Positions 27,676 to 35,899 of a DNA stretch of 64,000 nucleotides are shown in pieces; positions within the stretch are counted from its first letter, which is position 1, and each line of letters opens with the position of its first letter. The stretch is from the NCBI RefSeq assembly GCF_004166885.1, contig NZ_RCYU01000001.1, positions 372,001-436,000 of the forward strand. Direction: 5' to 3'. The notes beneath the pieces were generated by a model. It did no database searches, was not told the origin of the DNA, and worked only from the letters and a program-made list of their open reading frames with translations. This DNA is from Streptococcus sp. bf_0095. Lineage in GTDB: Bacteria; Bacillota; Bacilli; Lactobacillales; Streptococcaceae. The translations under genes and the position numbers were made by a program.

Positions 27676-28911
27676 TTAGTTGCTTGCACCAGATGTAGCA
27701 TCAGCAGCTCCGTCACCGTGTCCTCCAGCATCTGAAGCACCTGAAGTTGCGTCTGCATCCCCATGGCCGCCAGCAGGAGCGAATGGTCCGCTACCGCCTA
27801 CTAAGCGTTGACCAGTTGTTTGAAGGTACCAGTCCAACCATGGCTGGAAGTTAAAGACAATTTCGTTGATACCAGCATATGAACCATCTGGATAGTACAT
27901 AGCTTGATAGTTGTGAGTATTGATCACGCCTTCAGGAGATCCTGGAACAATGGTACGAACATATTCCTGGTTTCCATTGCGAAGAGTACCGATGACCCAT
28001 TCAACGTTTTTCATACGTGCTGGTGGAAGAGAACCGTGAACGGTTGACATCCGGCTACCTGATTGAGGTGGCACGCGTTTTGCAAACATGGTATCTGGAT
28101 CTTGGTGGGCATTGTTGTAGTAGAGGAACTGGTTGTTATCATCAGCGTATGTCAATTCGAAAGGCATAGCTTTCAAGAACATATCGATTTGATTAACAGT
28201 CAGGATACCGTGGTCCAATTTGACATAAGTATCACCAGATACAGCTCCTGTAATTTCTGCTACTTTTTCTACCCAATCTGGATCATCCGGATCAACCTCA
28301 GTAATAGTAGTAGCGATTGGTTTTCCGCAATCCAAATCTTCTGGTTCAATTGGTTTTGGTTTTTTCAATTTAGAAACGACTCCTACGTATTTCACAAAGT
28401 TATCTAAGCAAGTTTCAAGGAATTTTACAGTCCCTTCGTTGATGATGTTGCCATCTGCGTCAAAAGCTTCTTTCGCTTTTCCTAGAAGGAATTCGTTCCC
28501 TGGAAGGGTATAGGCATTGACACCTGGAGCATCCAGAATCTTACGAAGGTGAACTTGGGCACGAGAAGTCCCTTGGTCATAGTAAGAAGCACCCACGATC
28601 ATGACCGGTTTGCTTTCAAAAGGATGCACTTCATAGGAGAGCCATTCCAGTACAGATTTGAGGGAAGCGGAAATAGTGTGGTTGTGTTCAGGAGTTGCGA
28701 TAATCACACCGTCAGCACGGGTAATTTTATTGTTGAGGAGACGCAATTGGAAGCTTTCGTCCCATTTCTCATCTTGGTTAAACATTGGAACTTCATCGAT
28801 TTCAAGAACTTCCAATTCAAATTTGATCTTGAAGTGACGACGGATGAATTCCAAAAGTTTGCGGTTATATGATTGATCGTAGTTCGATCCTACAAGTCCT
28901 ACAAATTTCAT
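27676..28911 (-). CDS. NADPH-dependent FMN reductase fused to a PAS-like domain, with two flavinylation motifs at the C-terminus
   Basis: A 411-aa cytoplasmic flavoprotein. Residues 1-185 form a flavodoxin-like FMN reductase: start G-L-V-G-S-N-Y-D-Q-S, flavin-loop T-P-E-H-N-H-T-I-S and G-A-S-Y-Y-D-Q-G-T-S-R-A-Q. Residues about 245-370 resemble the PAS-like domain found in DUF438 proteins (K-A-M-P-F-E-L-T-Y-A-D-D-N, later H-G-S-L-P-P-A-R). The last 35 residues are Gly/Asp/Ala-rich and contain D-A-T-S-G-A-S twice, matching the ApbE target D-x-x-[ST]-G-A-[ST]. ApbE is encoded two genes upstream in the same operon, so covalent FMN on both Ser residues is predicted. AGGAGA precedes the start. Last gene of the operon. 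Confidence 0.85.
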   Translation of the reverse strand: MKFVGLVGSNYDQSYNRKLLEFIRRHFKIKFELEVLEIDEVPMFNQDEKWDESFQLRLLNNKITRADGVIIATPEHNHTISASLKSVLEWLSYEVHPFESKPVMIVGASYYDQGTSRAQVHLRKILDAPGVNAYTLPGNEFLLGKAKEAFDADGNIINEGTVKFLETCLDNFVKYVGVVSKLKKPKPIEPEDLDCGKPIATTITEVDPDDPDWVEKVAEITGAVSGDTYVKLDHGILTVNQIDMFLKAMPFELTYADDNNQFLYYNNAHQDPDTMFAKRVPPQSGSRMSTVHGSLPPARMKNVEWVIGTLRNGNQEYVRTIVPGSPEGVINTHNYQAMYYPDGSYAGINEIVFNFQPWLDWYLQTTGQRLVGGSGPFAPAGGHGDADATSGASDAGGHGDGAADATSGASN

Positions 28912-28929
28912 GCTAATATGTCTCCTATC

Positions 28930-29535
28930 TTACAAGTTTTCCCAGTCGAAGTCTTCGGCATCTTTGCGAAGCAGTTCTTGAGCGTTGCGCAATTTTTCAG
29001 TAACTTTTACAAAGATACGGAAGTCATCAAAGATGGCATCCAATTTCTTGATGACATCAAGGTCTACCAAGTCACCATTTTGATCAAATGCTTGAAGAGA
29101 GTGAGAAAGCAAGAATTCGTCTGGAAGGACAGTGGCTTTGATTTCTGGTGAGTTCAAGATTTGACGAAGTTGCAATTGAGCACGAGATGAACCAAGCGTA
29201 CCATAAGAAGCACCTGTAATCATCACTGGTTTGCTTAAGAGTGGGTAAATCCCATAAGATAACCAAGCAAGGGCACTCATCAAGACAGCAGGGATGGAAT
29301 GATCGTATTCTGGTGTGCCAATGATGACACCATCAGCTTCCTCGATTTTAGCAGCAATTTCTAAAATAGCCTCAGGGACTTGTTTGTTGGCTGGCTTGTT
29401 GAAGACAGGGATATCTTTAATCTCAACCAATTCAATCTCTGCCTTATCAGCAAAATGCTTTTGCATGTATTGAAGTAGTTGGCGGTTTGTTGAACGTTTG
29501 GAGTTTGTTCCAACGATCGCAATAAGTTTTGTCAT
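28930..29535 (-). CDS. NADPH-dependent FMN reductase-like protein
   Basis: A 201-aa flavodoxin-fold protein of the NADPH-dependent FMN reductase family, which transfers hydride from NAD(P)H to flavin. The N-terminal I-V-G-T-N-S-K-R-S-T-N-R phosphate loop and the T-P-E-Y-D-H-S-I-P and G-A-S-Y-G-T-L-G-S-S-R-A-Q motifs align with the first domain of the next gene, so the two are paralogues. It lacks the PAS-like domain and the flavinylation tail. AAAGGAA lies 8 bases before the start. It is the middle gene of the apbE operon. It may supply electrons or reduced FMN to the flavinylated partner; that is inference. Confidence 0.88.
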   Translation of the reverse strand: MTKLIAIVGTNSKRSTNRQLLQYMQKHFADKAEIELVEIKDIPVFNKPANKQVPEAILEIAAKIEEADGVIIGTPEYDHSIPAVLMSALAWLSYGIYPLLSKPVMITGASYGTLGSSRAQLQLRQILNSPEIKATVLPDEFLLSHSLQAFDQNGDLVDLDVIKKLDAIFDDFRIFVKVTEKLRNAQELLRKDAEDFDWENL

Positions 29536-29559
29536 GGAAATTCCTTTCTGAAATTAAAA

Positions 29560-30483
29560 TTACAAATAATCATGTAGCCCACTGGTATAGGCGAGGCGAC
29601 CTGACTGATAGACTAGAATAGCATCCATGCCAGGTAAGGTTTCAACAATATTTAAAATGTTGGTCGGTTCTTCACCGAACAAGCGCGTGGTCCAAATCTC
29701 CCCATCCACTGATCGATCAGAAATAATCGTGAGACTTGCCAGTTCTGTTTCGACAGGATAGCCAGTTTGAGGATCAAAAATATGATGGAAGGACCGGCCG
29801 TCAATCTCAAGGTGACGAACATAGGTACCTGATGTCACAACGGACTTATCTGTAACAGATAGAACTAGTAAATGTTCCCCTCTTGGAAGCTGAGGATCTT
29901 GGATCCCAATTCGCCAAGGGCGATGACTGATAGGGTTTTGACCAAGGGTAAGGATATTGCCCCCCAAATCAATTAAAGCCCGCTCGATCCCCTGACTCCT
30001 GAGATAACTAGCTAGTAAATCCGCACTAAATCCCTTAGCTAAAGCACCTAGATCAATTTTCATCCCTTTTCTTTTGAGAAAAACAGTTTGTTGATTCGGA
30101 TCTAAGCAAATCTGATGAGGGTCAATGACTGTTAGGGCTTGTTCAATTTCTACTTGATCAGGCTTCCTAGCATCTGAAAAACCAATTCTCCAGGTTTGGA
30201 CAAGTGGACCAATCGCAATGTTTAAATGACTTCCTTGCGCCTGACTATGGCTAGTTCCTAGAGAAATCAGTGAAAAAAGATCTGGATGAACCTTTACGGG
30301 TTCAATGCCAGCTTTTTGATTGACCTCCATCAATTCAGAAGAAGAGTCATTGGCACTAAAGCGATGCTCATAGGATCGCAGGAGACTAAAGCAATCGGCC
30401 AGTATTTGGTCAGCTTGTTGATGAGAAATCGAAACGGTTATGGTGGAGCCCATTAGGCGTTCGGATCGACTAGTTAGTTCCAC
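29560..30483 (-). CDS. apbE: FAD:protein FMN transferase (ApbE family)
   Basis: A 307-aa enzyme that cleaves FAD and attaches FMN by a phosphoester bond to Thr/Ser in target proteins. Family landmarks are the start E-R-L-M-G-S-T-I, K-I-D-L-G-A-L-A-K-G-F-S-A-D near residue 142, the L-I-D-L-G-G-N-I-L segment, and T-S-G-T-Y near residue 210 with the later H-H-I-F-D-P-Q-T-G-Y-P. There is no signal peptide or lipobox, so it acts in the cytoplasm, unlike most ApbE lipoproteins. It starts with GTG (an internal ATG lies 10 codons on). It is the first gene of an operon with two FMN-reductase-like proteins, the last of which carries two target motifs. Confidence 0.92.
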   Translation of the reverse strand: MELTSRSERLMGSTITVSISHQQADQILADCFSLLRSYEHRFSANDSSSELMEVNQKAGIEPVKVHPDLFSLISLGTSHSQAQGSHLNIAIGPLVQTWRIGFSDARKPDQVEIEQALTVIDPHQICLDPNQQTVFLKRKGMKIDLGALAKGFSADLLASYLRSQGIERALIDLGGNILTLGQNPISHRPWRIGIQDPQLPRGEHLLVLSVTDKSVVTSGTYVRHLEIDGRSFHHIFDPQTGYPVETELASLTIISDRSVDGEIWTTRLFGEEPTNILNIVETLPGMDAILVYQSGRLAYTSGLHDYL

Positions 30484-30596
30484 AAATAGTAAACCACCTT
30501 TCCAATATTCACCTACTTCAAGTTTATCAAAAAGAAAGCCATTTCACAATCCCCTCAAGCAAAATTATTGACATTTTTCAGGACTTATGCAAATGG

Positions 30597-30615
30597 ATTT
30601 GAAAATAATATCACA
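30597..30615. promoter_or_regulatory. Weak Rex-like inverted repeat between apbE and nox
   Basis: TTTGAAAATAATATCACAA partly resembles the Rex operator (TTGTGAA...TTCACAA). Only the right half is good. It is reported because both flanking transcription units handle NAD(P)H. Confidence 0.3.
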
Positions 30616-30632
30616 AATTGTAAGCAAAAAAT

Positions 30633-30662
30633 TTGGAAACGATATCATTTTCATGTTATAAT
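30633..30662 (+). promoter_or_regulatory. nox promoter with overlapping catabolite-response element
   Basis: TTGGAAACGATATCA (30633-30647) matches the cre consensus WTGNAANCGNWNNCW at every position. An extended -10 TGTTATAAT has its -10 at 30657-30662, placing the cre across the -35 region. CcpA binding there would repress nox in excess sugar. Confidence 0.7.
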
Positions 30663-30698
30663 TGTATGGTAAATAAAATTAAAGGTAGGATTTTTTCT

Positions 30699-32075
30699 AT
30701 GAGTAAAATCGTAGTTGTGGGTGCTAACCACGCTGGAACTGCATGTATCAACACAATGTTGGATAATTTTGGAAACGAAAATGAAATCGTTGTCTTTGAC
30801 CAAAACTCAAATATCTCATTCCTTGGATGCGGAATGGCTCTTTGGATTGGTGAACAAATCGACGGACCTGAGGGCTTGTTCTATTCAGATAAAGAAAAAT
30901 TAGAAGCTAAAGGCGCTAAAGTTTACATGAACTCACCAGTTCTTTCAATTGACTACGACAACAAAGTTGTAACTGCAGAAGTTGATGGTAAAGAACACAA
31001 AGAATCATATGAAAAATTGATCTTCGCAACTGGTTCAACTCCAATCTTGCCACCAATTGAAGGTGTTGAAATTGTCAAAGGGAACCGTGAGTTCAAAGCG
31101 ACTCTTGAAAATGTACAATTCGTTAAATTGTACCAAAATGCTGAAGAAGTTATTAAGAAACTTGAAGACAAGAGCAAACACCTTGAGCGCATCGCTGTTG
31201 TAGGTGGTGGTTACATCGGTGTTGAGCTTGCTGAAGCATTCGAACGTCTTGGAAAAGAAGTTGTCCTTGTTGATATCGTTGACACAGTATTGAACGGATA
31301 CTATGACAAAGACTTCACACAAATGATGGCTAAAAACTTGGAAGACCACAACATCCGTTTGGCACTTGGTCAAACTGTTAAAGCTATCCAAGGTGACGGT
31401 AAAGTAGAACGCTTGGTAACTGACAAAGAAACATTCGACGTTGATATGGTTATTCTTGCTGTTGGTTTCCGTCCAAACACAGCTCTTGCTGATGGTAAGA
31501 TCGAACTCTTCCGCAACGGTGCCTTCCTTGTAGACAAGAAACAAGAAACATCAATCCCAGGTGTATACGCTGTTGGTGACTGTGCGACTGTATATGACAA
31601 CGCTCGTAAAGACACTAGCTACATTGCTCTTGCATCAAATGCGGTACGTACTGGTATCGTAGGTGCTTACAACGCTTGTGGACATGAGCTTGAAGGAATC
31701 GGTGTGCAAGGATCAAACGGTATCTCTATCTATGGTCTTCACATGGTTTCAACTGGTTTGACTCTTGAAAAAGCAAAAGCAGCAGGCTACAACGCTGTTG
31801 AAACTGGCTTCAACGACCTTCAAAAACCAGAATTTATCAAACATGACAACCATGAAGTTGCCATCAAGATCGTTTATGATCAAGATAGCCGTGAAATCCT
31901 TGGTGCTCAAATGGTATCACGTGACGCTGCAATCTCAATGGGTATCCACATGTTCTCATTGGCAATCCAAGAGCACGTTACAATTGAAAAATTGGCATTG
32001 ACAGATCTATTCTTCTTGCCACACTTCAACAAACCATACAACTACATTACTATGGCAGCACTTACTGCTAAATAA
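30699..32075 (+). CDS. nox: Water-forming NADH oxidase
   Basis: A 458-aa FAD enzyme that reduces O2 to water with NADH, regenerating NAD+ and removing oxygen. The FAD-binding [11 protein letters not shown] opens the protein. The single redox Cys is in S-F-L-G-C-G-M-A-L (near residue 42) and cycles through Cys-sulfenic acid. The NADH-binding [10 protein letters not shown] lies near residue 167 and a second FAD motif Y-A-V-G-D-C-A near 290. The ATG at 30699 is chosen by match to the family N-terminus (M-S-K-I-V-V-V-G); the frame is open further upstream through the promoter. Codon bias indicates high expression. Confidence 0.96.
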   Translation: MSKIVVVGANHAGTACINTMLDNFGNENEIVVFDQNSNISFLGCGMALWIGEQIDGPEGLFYSDKEKLEAKGAKVYMNSPVLSIDYDNKVVTAEVDGKEHKESYEKLIFATGSTPILPPIEGVEIVKGNREFKATLENVQFVKLYQNAEEVIKKLEDKSKHLERIAVVGGGYIGVELAEAFERLGKEVVLVDIVDTVLNGYYDKDFTQMMAKNLEDHNIRLALGQTVKAIQGDGKVERLVTDKETFDVDMVILAVGFRPNTALADGKIELFRNGAFLVDKKQETSIPGVYAVGDCATVYDNARKDTSYIALASNAVRTGIVGAYNACGHELEGIGVQGSNGISIYGLHMVSTGLTLEKAKAAGYNAVETGFNDLQKPEFIKHDNHEVAIKIVYDQDSREILGAQMVSRDAAISMGIHMFSLAIQEHVTIEKLALTDLFFLPHFNKPYNYITMAALTAK

Positions 32076-32087
32076 TGCATTCTATAG

Positions 32088-32112
32088 AAACGCTCATTTG
32101 GGCGTTTTTTTG
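32088..32112 (+). terminator. Terminator of nox
   Basis: AACGCTC/GGGCGTT stem (one wobble) with loop ATTT and a T-run. Confidence 0.88.
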
Positions 32113-32183
32113 CTGTTGTCTTACTCAAGAGCTGTGAAAAATAGTATAATAAAAGCAAGAAATCTGGGAGTTGAAGAGAATTT

Positions 32184-33725
32184 ATGAAACAAAGTCAGCA
32201 AATCCAAAGAGAATTTCAATCGACCTCGAGATCTATTTTGTCTCAGGTTAGCAGAGGTGTTTTAGTAGGGCTTGTAGTCGGCGCGATTGTCTCGAGTTTT
32301 CGATTTTTTATTGAGCATCTCTTTCATATTGTACTGGGATTGTATAAGGATCTTGGAAGAAGTCCGATCAATTGGATCATCATCCTTTCGATGTATCTTT
32401 TTATTATTTTGCTAGCTAGCCAGCTCATCAAAAAGAACAAAAACGTTAAAGGATCTGGTATTCCTCAAGTAGAAGCAGAATTAAAAGGACTGCTACAGAT
32501 AGACTGGTGGGCTACGCTTTGGCAGAAGTACATTTTAGGGATTTTAGCAATTGCTAGTGGTCTGATGTTGGGGCGTGAAGGACCCAGTATCCAACTTGGC
32601 GCCATGGGAGGAAAGGGGCTGGCTAAGAAACTTGCACTTAGTCCTGTAGAAGAAAGAGCCTTGATTGCCAGCGGTGCCGCAGCAGGTTTGGCAGCAGCCT
32701 TTAACGCTCCGATCGCTGGTCTACTCTTTGTAGTAGAAGAAGTCTACCATCATTTTTCTCGTGTCTTCTGGGTATCGACCTTGGCTGCGAGTTTGGTCGC
32801 AAACTTTGTCTCCCTCAATATTTTCGGTCAAACACCTGTATTAAATATGCCAGACCATATTCCCCATATCGATTTATCCAGCTATTGGATTTTCTTAGTC
32901 ATGGGAATTTTTCTGGGCCTAACTGGTTATTTCTATGAAGTTGCTGTTTTAAATATTGGTCGGCTATATCAAAAGCTTGGTAGCTGTTTCAAGGTGACTG
33001 CTCCTTACTATCCACTCTTTGCCTTTCTTTTGATCCTACCGATCGGTTATTATTTCCCTCACTTATTAGGTGGTGGAAATCAGTTGGTTTTGAACTTAGC
33101 GCATGTCCCTCTTAGTATCCAGATGCTGATCTTCTATTTTGCGATACGATTTATTTGGAGCATGATTAGTTACGGTAGTGGTCTTCCTGGTGGCATCTTT
33201 CTTCCGATTCTAGCTCTTGGATCTGTTTTAGGAGCCTTGGTTGCGGCTGTTTTATTAAAGTTTGGTCTCATACATTCTAATCAACTTCCCTTGTTTGTCA
33301 TTTTAGGAATGAGTGGTTATTTCAGTGCCATTTCAAAAGCGCCCTTGACAGCCATGATTCTAGTGACTGAAATGGTAGGAGATATACGAACCTTGATGCC
33401 GATTGGCTTGGTGACTTTGACAGCTTACATTACTATGGATCTGCTAAAAGGGGCCCCTGTCTACGAGGCTATGCTGGAACAATTGATGCCTGAGGTGACC
33501 AGCGGTTCAGATGTCTTAACCCTGATCGAAATTCCAGTATCAGAGAAAATAGCAGGCCGACAGGTTCGAGATTTAGATCTACCGAGAGACCTCCTAATCA
33601 CAACTCATCAGCATAATGGAAAAAACAGTACGGTGCATGGTAGTACCCGCCTCTATCTAGGAGATAGCATCTACCTCGTGGTAAAAGAGACAGATATCGG
33701 CCGGGTGAAAGAATTACTCCTCTAA
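32184..33725 (+). CDS. ClC-type H+/Cl- exchanger with C-terminal RCK_C-like domain
   Basis: A 513-aa membrane protein that exchanges chloride for protons. The three ClC anion-pathway motifs are visible: G-S-G-I-P-Q (near residue 92), G-R-E-G-P-S-I-Q-L-G (near 134, with the gating Glu of exchangers) and G-L-P-G-G-I-F-L-P (near 333). The last 80 residues (about 435-513), with V-R-D-L-D-L-P-R-D and the final V-V-K-E-T-D beta-hairpin, look like an RCK_C/TrkA-C ligand-binding domain. It is monocistronic. Possible roles are acid resistance or anion homeostasis. Fluoride-specific ClC-F proteins differ in these motifs and are less likely. Confidence 0.9.
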   Translation: MKQSQQIQREFQSTSRSILSQVSRGVLVGLVVGAIVSSFRFFIEHLFHIVLGLYKDLGRSPINWIIILSMYLFIILLASQLIKKNKNVKGSGIPQVEAELKGLLQIDWWATLWQKYILGILAIASGLMLGREGPSIQLGAMGGKGLAKKLALSPVEERALIASGAAAGLAAAFNAPIAGLLFVVEEVYHHFSRVFWVSTLAASLVANFVSLNIFGQTPVLNMPDHIPHIDLSSYWIFLVMGIFLGLTGYFYEVAVLNIGRLYQKLGSCFKVTAPYYPLFAFLLILPIGYYFPHLLGGGNQLVLNLAHVPLSIQMLIFYFAIRFIWSMISYGSGLPGGIFLPILALGSVLGALVAAVLLKFGLIHSNQLPLFVILGMSGYFSAISKAPLTAMILVTEMVGDIRTLMPIGLVTLTAYITMDLLKGAPVYEAMLEQLMPEVTSGSDVLTLIEIPVSEKIAGRQVRDLDLPRDLLITTHQHNGKNSTVHGSTRLYLGDSIYLVVKETDIGRVKELLL

Positions 33726-33754
33726 TTCATTTTATTAAAGTTTTCTGACAATTA

Positions 33755-33783
33755 TTGAAAAATGAGAAAATCTTTGCTATAAT
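33755..33783 (+). promoter_or_regulatory. Promoter of the efe-tat operon
   Basis: A -35 TTGAAA (33755-33760), 17-base spacer and extended -10 TGCTATAAT (-10 at 33778-33783). No clear Fur or PerR palindrome was recognised by eye. Confidence 0.75.
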
Positions 33784-33818
33784 AGACCACGTAAAAAAAG
33801 TATCCAGGAGAAATTCTC

Positions 33819-34688
33819 ATGAAAAAACTTGCAGTAGCACTCTTATCAGTCGCTTTATTAGCAGGCTGTGCTAATACATCTTCAAAAAATACAACTACAA
33901 ATAGTTCCTCTTCGACAGTGAAATTGTCAAAAGAGGACCAAAAAGCCTTGGACCAGGCGACAAGTGAATACAAGGAGTTTGTGCAAGGACAAATTGATCA
34001 GTTGTTAAAAGATACAGAGGAATTTCAAAGAGTCCTCAAAAGTGGTGATTTAGAAGAAGCTAAGAAGGTCTATCCTTTGATTCGGATGTCTTATGAACGC
34101 TCTGAACCAATTGCTGAAAGCTTTGGGGAGTCTGATGTCAAGATTGACTTCCGTTTGGTTGACTATGTCGATGAAAACAAATCAGAAGAAGGATGGTCAG
34201 GCTTCCACCGTATCGAACGCATCCTCTGGGAACAAAATACAACCGAAGGCACTGAAAAATATGCGGAGCAATTGGTAAATGATATCAAAGAGTTGAAAGC
34301 TAAGATTGCGACAGTAGAAGTGACGCCAGATTTGATGTTGACAGGTGCGGTTGACCTCTTAAATGAAGTGGCGACACAAAAGATCACTGGGGAAGAAGAA
34401 ATTTTCTCTCATACAGATCTCTATGACTTCCGGGCCAATATCGAAGGGGCTGAGAAGATTTTTGCACTCTTCAAACCTCTCATTGAGAAAAAGGATGCCA
34501 AACTAGTGAAAACCCTTGAAACAGAATTCAAGGCGGTGAATGACTTGTTAGACAAACATATGACTGATGATTCCAACTATAAATCATATACAGACCTAAC
34601 AGAAGAAGATACCAAAGAACTAGCAGAAGCAGTTACAAAATTGGGAGAACCACTCTCTCAAATGGGAATCATTTTAAACGGTAAATAA
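33819..34688 (+). CDS. efeO: EfeO/EfeM-type iron-binding lipoprotein
   Basis: A 289-aa lipoprotein of the EfeUOB (elemental ferrous) iron uptake system. The lipobox L-A-G-C places the lipidated Cys near residue 19. The mature protein is an all-helical imelysin-type (M75) domain with the metal-site motif G-F-H-R-I-E near residue 129. It lacks the N-terminal cupredoxin domain of long EfeO proteins, so it is the short EfeM form. It is the first gene of an operon with a Dyp peroxidase, an FTR1 permease and two Tat genes, and probably binds Fe2+/Fe3+ outside the membrane for delivery to EfeU. Confidence 0.92.
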   Translation: MKKLAVALLSVALLAGCANTSSKNTTTNSSSSTVKLSKEDQKALDQATSEYKEFVQGQIDQLLKDTEEFQRVLKSGDLEEAKKVYPLIRMSYERSEPIAESFGESDVKIDFRLVDYVDENKSEEGWSGFHRIERILWEQNTTEGTEKYAEQLVNDIKELKAKIATVEVTPDLMLTGAVDLLNEVATQKITGEEEIFSHTDLYDFRANIEGAEKIFALFKPLIEKKDAKLVKTLETEFKAVNDLLDKHMTDDSNYKSYTDLTEEDTKELAEAVTKLGEPLSQMGIILNGK

Positions 34689-34690
34689 CA

Positions 34691-35899
34691 ATGACAAAAG
34701 ACGAAAAATTTTTTGAAAAGAAGATGGATCGTCGCGAATTTCTGAAAAAAGCAGGTATTGGGGGAGCAGGCTTAGCACTTGGTCTATCCGGTGCTTCTGC
34801 TTTTTTCGCTAATAAGGAGCAAGGCTCCAAAAATATCGCAGACGGTCAAGAAGAAATTAGCTTTTACGGCAAGCATCAGGCTGGAATTACCACCCCCATG
34901 CAGAAGAATATCTATTTTGTGGTGCTCGATCTCCGGACGACAGATAAAAACGAATTGATTCAGTTGTTTAAAGACTGGACAGATTATAGCCAGAAATTAG
35001 TCAATGGAGAACTGGTCAAAAAAGATGGATCCAACGCTCTCTTGCCTCCAAGTGATACTGGGGAAACAGTCGGACTAAATCCTTACCGCCTCACCCTAAC
35101 CTTTGGTGTTTCGGCTAGCTTTTTGACCAAACTAGGCCTTGAAAAGAAACGTCCCAAACTCTTCCGGGATCTGCCAGCTTTTCCTAAGGAACAGTTGAGA
35201 GAGCAGTATACGGGTGGTGATATCGTTATCCAAGCATGTGCAGATGATGAGCAGGTGGCCTTTCATGCTGTCCGCAATCTGATTCGTAAAGGACGCAATA
35301 AGGTGACCATGAAGTGGAGCCAATCAGGATTTGCTGCTATTGGGGATCGCATGGAAACGCCCCGGAACCTCTTTGGCTTCAAAGATGGAACTGCCAATGT
35401 CACGACAGAGAAAGATTTCGATAAGGTCGTCTGGGCTGATAGTCAAGACTGGATGAAAAACGGCTCTTACATGGCTGTACGCCGGATTATCATGCATTTA
35501 GAGACCTGGGATCGTACCAACCTGCAGGAGCAAGAAAACACTTTTGGACGCTATAAAGAAAGTGGCGCACCATTTGGAAAGAAAAACGAGTTTGACGAAG
35601 TGGACCTCTCCCTTTTACCAGTTGACTCACATGTCCGTTTGGCTAAAGAAGTGGATCTGCCAATTTTGCGACGCTCTTATTCATACTCTGATGGGATTGA
35701 TCCGAAAACGGGGCAGTTTGATGCAGGATTGCTATTTATTGCCTTTCAAAAGTATCCAGACCGCTTTGTGAAAATCCAAACCAATCTTGGGGCAGACGAT
35801 AAGATGAATGAATATGTGACCCATATTGGCAGTGGCCTCTTTGCCTGCTTCGGAGGTGTGAAGGAAGGAGGGTACATTGGTCAAGACTTATTTGAATAA
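34691..35899 (+). CDS. efeB: EfeB, Tat-exported Dyp-type haem peroxidase/deferrochelatase
   Basis: A 402-aa Dyp-type peroxidase. The N-terminus has a twin-arginine signal: D-R-R-E-F-L-K-K (residues 12-19) followed by a Gly/Ala-rich hydrophobic stretch. The GxxDG motif is F-K-D-G-T-A-N near residue 235 (G-F-K-D-G) and the presumed proximal His is in I-M-H-L-E-T-W. EfeB proteins oxidise Fe2+ or extract iron from haem outside the membrane. Folding with haem in the cytoplasm explains the need for Tat, and tatC-tatA are encoded two genes downstream. It starts 2 bases after efeO and overlaps efeU by 23 bases. Confidence 0.94.
   Translation: MTKDEKFFEKKMDRREFLKKAGIGGAGLALGLSGASAFFANKEQGSKNIADGQEEISFYGKHQAGITTPMQKNIYFVVLDLRTTDKNELIQLFKDWTDYSQKLVNGELVKKDGSNALLPPSDTGETVGLNPYRLTLTFGVSASFLTKLGLEKKRPKLFRDLPAFPKEQLREQYTGGDIVIQACADDEQVAFHAVRNLIRKGRNKVTMKWSQSGFAAIGDRMETPRNLFGFKDGTANVTTEKDFDKVVWADSQDWMKNGSYMAVRRIIMHLETWDRTNLQEQENTFGRYKESGAPFGKKNEFDEVDLSLLPVDSHVRLAKEVDLPILRRSYSYSDGIDPKTGQFDAGLLFIAFQKYPDRFVKIQTNLGADDKMNEYVTHIGSGLFACFGGVKEGGYIGQDLFE

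Noticed and set aside
27676-27780. Gly/Asp/Ala-rich end of the FMN reductase as a frameshift artefact
   Set aside because: The tail contains two orderly copies of a known flavinylation motif and the operon encodes the matching enzyme, so it is functional sequence.
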